Below the pieces are notes generated by a model. It was given only the letters and a program-made list of their open reading frames with translations, did no database searches and was not told where the DNA came from. Position numbers and translations under genes: made by a program. A DNA stretch of 64,000 nucleotides from Salinibacter sp. 10B (GTDB lineage Bacteria; Bacteroidota; Rhodothermia; Rhodothermales; Salinibacteraceae). This document shows positions 63,026 through 64,000 of the stretch, one piece after another. The stretch is taken from the NCBI RefSeq assembly GCF_002954405.1, contig NZ_MQWC01000004.1, positions 1,973,909-2,037,908 of the forward strand, written 5' to 3'. Every line of letters starts with the position of its first letter. Position 1 is the stretch's first letter.

Positions 63026-64000
63026 ATGTCCCAATCCCCTCCCTCCTCGGCGAACGCCTCTTCCGAATCCGCTCCCCCCGAGACCGCACCGCCGGCCTCT
63101 AATGGACGGGGCGACGGCGCTGTCCGTATGGCCCCCGCCGCCGACGTGCCCGATGGACAGTTTCAGCTCGACCAGAGCGACCGCATCGACGACGATCGCA
63201 CGAACGCGGACATCTTTGAAACGGCCATCTCGGAGGAGGTCTACGAGCAAAATTATCAGTACGGCACCGACACGCACGTGCCGGATACGTGGTATCGGAA
63301 TGCCCGCTACCTCGCCTCCGTCGAGAAAGATGAGGCCCGCTGGACGAAACGCTTCTACCAGCTGCTCAGCGGGGACGGTCTGTCGACCGGCCCTTTTCCC
63401 TTCACCCCTGGCGGTCGCATCTTCGCCAACGCCGGCACCTCGCTCGGCAAAGCAACGCTGATCAACTGCTTCGTCTCTGGCTTTCAGGGGTACGACCAGG
63501 ACTCGATGGACGAGATCCAGGCGGAGCTGACCCGGCAGGCCAAGATCCTGGCGAGTGAGGGCGGATACGGCTTCTGTGCACACGTCATGCGCCCCCGCGG
63601 CTCTCGCATCGGTGGCGTCGGATCGATGACGCCGGGGGCGGTACAGATGCTGGACGTGTGGAACGAGCAGGCCGCGACCATCGTCGCCGGCTCCGGCATG
63701 CAGTCCGACCGTGACGACGTGAAGGACAAAATCCGGAAGGGCGCTCAGATGGTCACGATGGGCGTGTGGCACCCGGACATCGTCGAGTTTATCAAGGCGA
63801 AGCAGGAGCCGGGACGCCTGCACAAATTCAACATGTCGGTGCTCGTCAACGACGAGTTCATGGAGGCGGTGAAGAACGATGACACGTGGGCCCTCCGCTT
63901 TCCCGACTTTGAGAACGAGAAGGAGTTCTACAAAGAGCATTGGAACGGCAACCTGCAGGAGTACAAGGCCAAGGGAGGAACCGTAAACGTGTGGCGCGAT
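63026..64000 (+). CDS. Ribonucleoside-diphosphate reductase, probably B12-dependent, 5' part
   Basis: 325 codons to the window edge; the C-terminus is missing. A disordered Ser/Pro N-terminus leads to the catalytic fold: FTPGGRIFANAGTSLGKATLINCFVSGF (reactive Cys about 148), LASEGGYGFCAHVMRPRGSRIGGVGSMTPGAVQML, and FNMSVLVNDEFMEAV. The GGRI/ANAG/LINCFV pattern resembles the class II NrdJ type, using adenosylcobalamin. No nrdB partner is seen, as expected for class II, but the missing end prevents certainty. Confidence 0.88.
   Translation, partial: MSQSPPSSANASSESAPPETAPPASNGRGDGAVRMAPAADVPDGQFQLDQSDRIDDDRTNADIFETAISEEVYEQNYQYGTDTHVPDTWYRNARYLASVEKDEARWTKRFYQLLSGDGLSTGPFPFTPGGRIFANAGTSLGKATLINCFVSGFQGYDQDSMDEIQAELTRQAKILASEGGYGFCAHVMRPRGSRIGGVGSMTPGAVQMLDVWNEQAATIVAGSGMQSDRDDVKDKIRKGAQMVTMGVWHPDIVEFIKAKQEPGRLHKFNMSVLVNDEFMEAVKNDDTWALRFPDFENEKEFYKEHWNGNLQEYKAKGGTVNVWRD

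Overview
The window comes from a GC-rich bacterium whose predicted proteins are strikingly acidic (long Asp/Glu runs in ThrS, PheT, Lon and many hypotheticals). That is the signature of a salt-in halophile. A Bacteroidota/Rhodothermota origin (Salinibacter-like) is suggested by DUF4290- and DUF6588-type proteins, LptE beside a sigma-54 activator, an SSS transporter paired with DUF3311, a family B DNA polymerase, and few Shine-Dalgarno sequences. This placement is inference from gene content; no database was searched. No phage, CRISPR array, toxin-antitoxin pair or secretion island was seen. The window looks like ordinary chromosome peppered with small non-coding mobile elements.

Layout. 1-1600: a mecI/blaR1-type repressor-protease pair read leftward from a twin-palindrome operator. 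1.8-12.4 kb: Lon-family protease, universal stress protein, NupC transporter, secreted M1 peptidase, DivIVA-domain protein and small acidic hypotheticals. 12.6-16.8 kb: UPF0014 permease, NfeD and two SPFH/stomatin proteins around a four-helix-bundle protein. 16.8-23.6 kb (leftward): LptE, sigma-54 activator, 4-alpha-glucanotransferase and two bacterial PH-domain membrane proteins. 23.9-29.8 kb (rightward): orphan histidine kinase, Rossmann oxidoreductase, a decayed egtB followed by intact egtD, pyrophosphatase and a roadblock-like protein. 29.9-39 kb: outer-membrane beta-barrel-like protein, sodium symporter with DUF3311, family B DNA polymerase, two divergent hotdog thioesterases, GNAT and endonuclease V. 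40-48 kb: tRNA-Val and the translation cluster thrS-infC-rpmI-rplT-pheS-pheT. 48-51.5 kb: coiled-coil protein, zapA, a probable 6S RNA and an ABC-F ATPase. 51.6-59.3 kb: FG-GAP protein, cupin, yebC-ruvC, and an ECF sigma/anti-sigma/DUF4097 operon. 59.5-64 kb: aldo/keto reductase, proline dehydrogenase, a DnaA-box-containing AT-rich region, and the start of a ribonucleotide reductase.

The most interesting non-gene content: (i) two families of MITE-like elements, one bounded by CTAG that twice supplies the stop codon of the gene it abuts, the other with 3-bp TNA target duplications; (ii) a 6S RNA candidate in the classic position after zapA; (iii) a candidate replication origin or DnaA-regulated region built from TTATCCACA boxes and a repeated TAACGGAWAT motif flanking a small gene just upstream of the ribonucleotide reductase; (iv) infC without an ATG start, and a switch-like leader between infC and rpmI; (v) two genes caught while decaying (egtB remnant, four-helix-bundle gene with an amber stop).
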